From assembly GCA_027492585.1 (NCBI GenBank), contig JAPUEK010000041.1:1-64000 (forward strand): a stretch of DNA of 64,000 bases, written 5' to 3'. The number at the start of each line of letters is the position of its first letter. Positions within the stretch are counted from its first letter, which is position 1. The notes below the pieces were generated by a model. The model had not been told where the DNA came from. It saw only the letters and a list, made by a program, of their open reading frames with translations, and made no database searches. This DNA is from Paracoccaceae bacterium (GTDB lineage Bacteria; Pseudomonadota; Alphaproteobacteria; Rhodobacterales; Rhodobacteraceae). Positions 62,963 through 64,000 of the stretch are shown here, piece after piece. Made by a program: the position numbers and the translations under genes.

Positions 62963-63976
62963 TCAGGCGCCGGGTCTTGGCGCAGCATGGCCAAGCGGCA
63001 GGGGGTCGAAGCCGGTGCGCTCGATGAAAGCGCCCCAGAGGCCGCGACGGGCGAAAAGCATGATGGCGATGCCGAGACAGCCGAGCACGATCAGATAGAC
63101 CGTGCCGTAATCGGCCAGAAGCTGCTCCAGCCCGTAGAAGACAAGGACGCCGATGACCGGGCCGGGCAAGGTGCCGATGCCGCCGATCACCACGATGAAG
63201 ATGACGAAGGCGGTCCAGTCCAAGAGCGAAAAGGCCGCATCCGGCGAAATCCGCCCGATCTGGATGAAGATCAGCCCGCCGCAGATCCCGGTGCCGAAGG
63301 CCGTGAGCAGGAAGACGAGCGCCTTGAGCCGCAGGGGATCGACCCCGACCGAGCGCGCCGCGACCGGATTGTCCCGCACCGCCTGCAACCCCAGCCCCAT
63401 ACGGGACCGCAGGAAGAGCCAGCTTGCCAGCATCATCACCGCGACAAGCGCAAGTGCCAGCCAATAGGTCATCGCATCGGTCGCCGCCGCAGCGGAAATG
63501 CCCAGCATCTCCTTCACCGCATCGGCTCCGATCATGTCGCGCGCCGCCCCTTTGGGCAGCGAGGTTCCGGTGCCGCCGCCCAGTGCCTTCCACTGGCCGA
63601 AGCCGAGCCGCGCGATGTCCGCGACCGCCCATGTGCCGATGGCGAAATAGGCGCCGTTCAGGCGGAAGGCGAAGAAGGCCACCGGCACCGACAGCACCAT
63701 GGCCACCACTCCGCCGATCAGCACGCCGGCCAGCGGGTCCAGCCCGCCAAGGATCACGGCGGCGAACATCGCATAGCCGCCGATGCCGACAAAGGCCTGC
63801 TGCCCGACCGAAACCAGCCCGGCAAAACCCGCCAGCATGTTCCAGTTGAGCGCCAGCACCAGAAGGCACAGCACCATGAACAGATCCTGCACCAGAGCGC
63901 GCGAGCCGAGCACCGGCACCAGAGCCAGCCCCGCGACCAGCACCACGAACAGAAGCAGCGAATGAGAGTTTTTCAT
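62963..63976 (-). CDS. Branched-chain amino acid-type ABC transporter permease (LivM family)
   Basis: A 337-residue permease with about ten helices; LALNWNMLAGFAGLVSVGQQAFVG, LRSRMGLGLQAVRDNPVAARSVG and VVIGGIGTLPGPVIG mark the LivM family. The ATG is at 63974-63976. Family members of this kind import aromatic acids as well as amino acids, which fits the neighbouring hydroxyquinol genes. A stop codon at about 63986-63988 suggests that a partner gene, likely the LivH permease, ends just beyond the start of this one and runs off the window; its binding protein and ATPases are not in view. Confidence 0.9.
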   Translation of the reverse strand: MKNSHSLLLFVVLVAGLALVPVLGSRALVQDLFMVLCLLVLALNWNMLAGFAGLVSVGQQAFVGIGGYAMFAAVILGGLDPLAGVLIGGVVAMVLSVPVAFFAFRLNGAYFAIGTWAVADIARLGFGQWKALGGGTGTSLPKGAARDMIGADAVKEMLGISAAAATDAMTYWLALALVAVMMLASWLFLRSRMGLGLQAVRDNPVAARSVGVDPLRLKALVFLLTAFGTGICGGLIFIQIGRISPDAAFSLLDWTAFVIFIVVIGGIGTLPGPVIGVLVFYGLEQLLADYGTVYLIVLGCLGIAIMLFARRGLWGAFIERTGFDPLPLGHAAPRPGA

Positions 63977-64000
63977 GACCTCACCTCAATCCTGCGCGCG

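Overview
The window is chromosomal DNA of a high-GC alphaproteobacterium, most likely of the Rhodobacterales (Rhodobacter/Paracoccus-like). The evidence is a GTTC-N7-GTTC LexA box in front of an imuA-imuB-dnaE2 operon, a fused MrpA/MrpB antiporter subunit, rpsU beside a COQ9 gene, a two-domain ALDH16-type dehydrogenase next to deoC, and at least seven copies of an intergenic repeat built around GGATATTTG. Taxonomy is an inference from gene content; no rRNA or tRNA gene was recognised.

Layout. 1-6460: a LexA-controlled mutagenesis operon on the minus strand (SRAP abasic-site protein, imuA, imuB, dnaE2). 6740-10818: a decayed accessory island, minus strand Z1 (truncated), DUF4420 nuclease (intact) and AIPR (frameshifted), followed on the plus strand by scraps of a tyrosine recombinase and a Dam-type methylase. 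10826-13562: adenine deaminase and an EamA-type transporter. 13563-19049: a fructose-type ABC transporter operon frcBCAK, with divergent RbsD-family mutarotase and ROK regulator. 19328-25053: complete mrpA(B)CDEFG cation/proton antiporter operon. 25212-29414: deoC, a secreted polysaccharide-lyase-like protein and ALDH16. 29582-31798: mscL, alanine dehydrogenase and its Lrp-type regulator. 32009-38015: rpsU, COQ9, quinone oxidoreductase, zinc-finger protein, DUF2459 protein and DNA polymerase I. 38232-41673: DUF1203, HIT, glycosyltransferase and a divergent sulfotransferase. 41806-49967: hydroxypyruvate isomerase-like and DUF1285 genes, then a moxR-DUF58-DUF4159-membrane protein operon. 50148-54823: DUF599 and glycolate oxidase glcDEF. 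54978-56564: a frameshifted unknown gene and a secreted trypsin-like protease. 56721-63976: a hydroxyquinol (resorcinol-type aromatic) catabolic cluster with LysR regulator and an ABC permease whose partners lie beyond the right edge.

How the genes work together. The SOS operon pairs an abasic-site crosslinking protein with an error-prone polymerase complex. The frc genes would import and phosphorylate a hexose or pentose, with the RbsD protein interconverting anomers and the ROK protein acting as repressor. deoC and ALDH16 could convert deoxyribose-5-phosphate to acetaldehyde and on to acetate. The right-hand cluster encodes hydroxylation, ring cleavage and maleylacetate reduction, feeding 3-oxoadipate metabolism. 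The most interesting accessory piece is the broken Z1/DUF4420/AIPR island, a remnant of an anti-phage restriction-like operon sitting directly beside the SOS mutagenesis operon.
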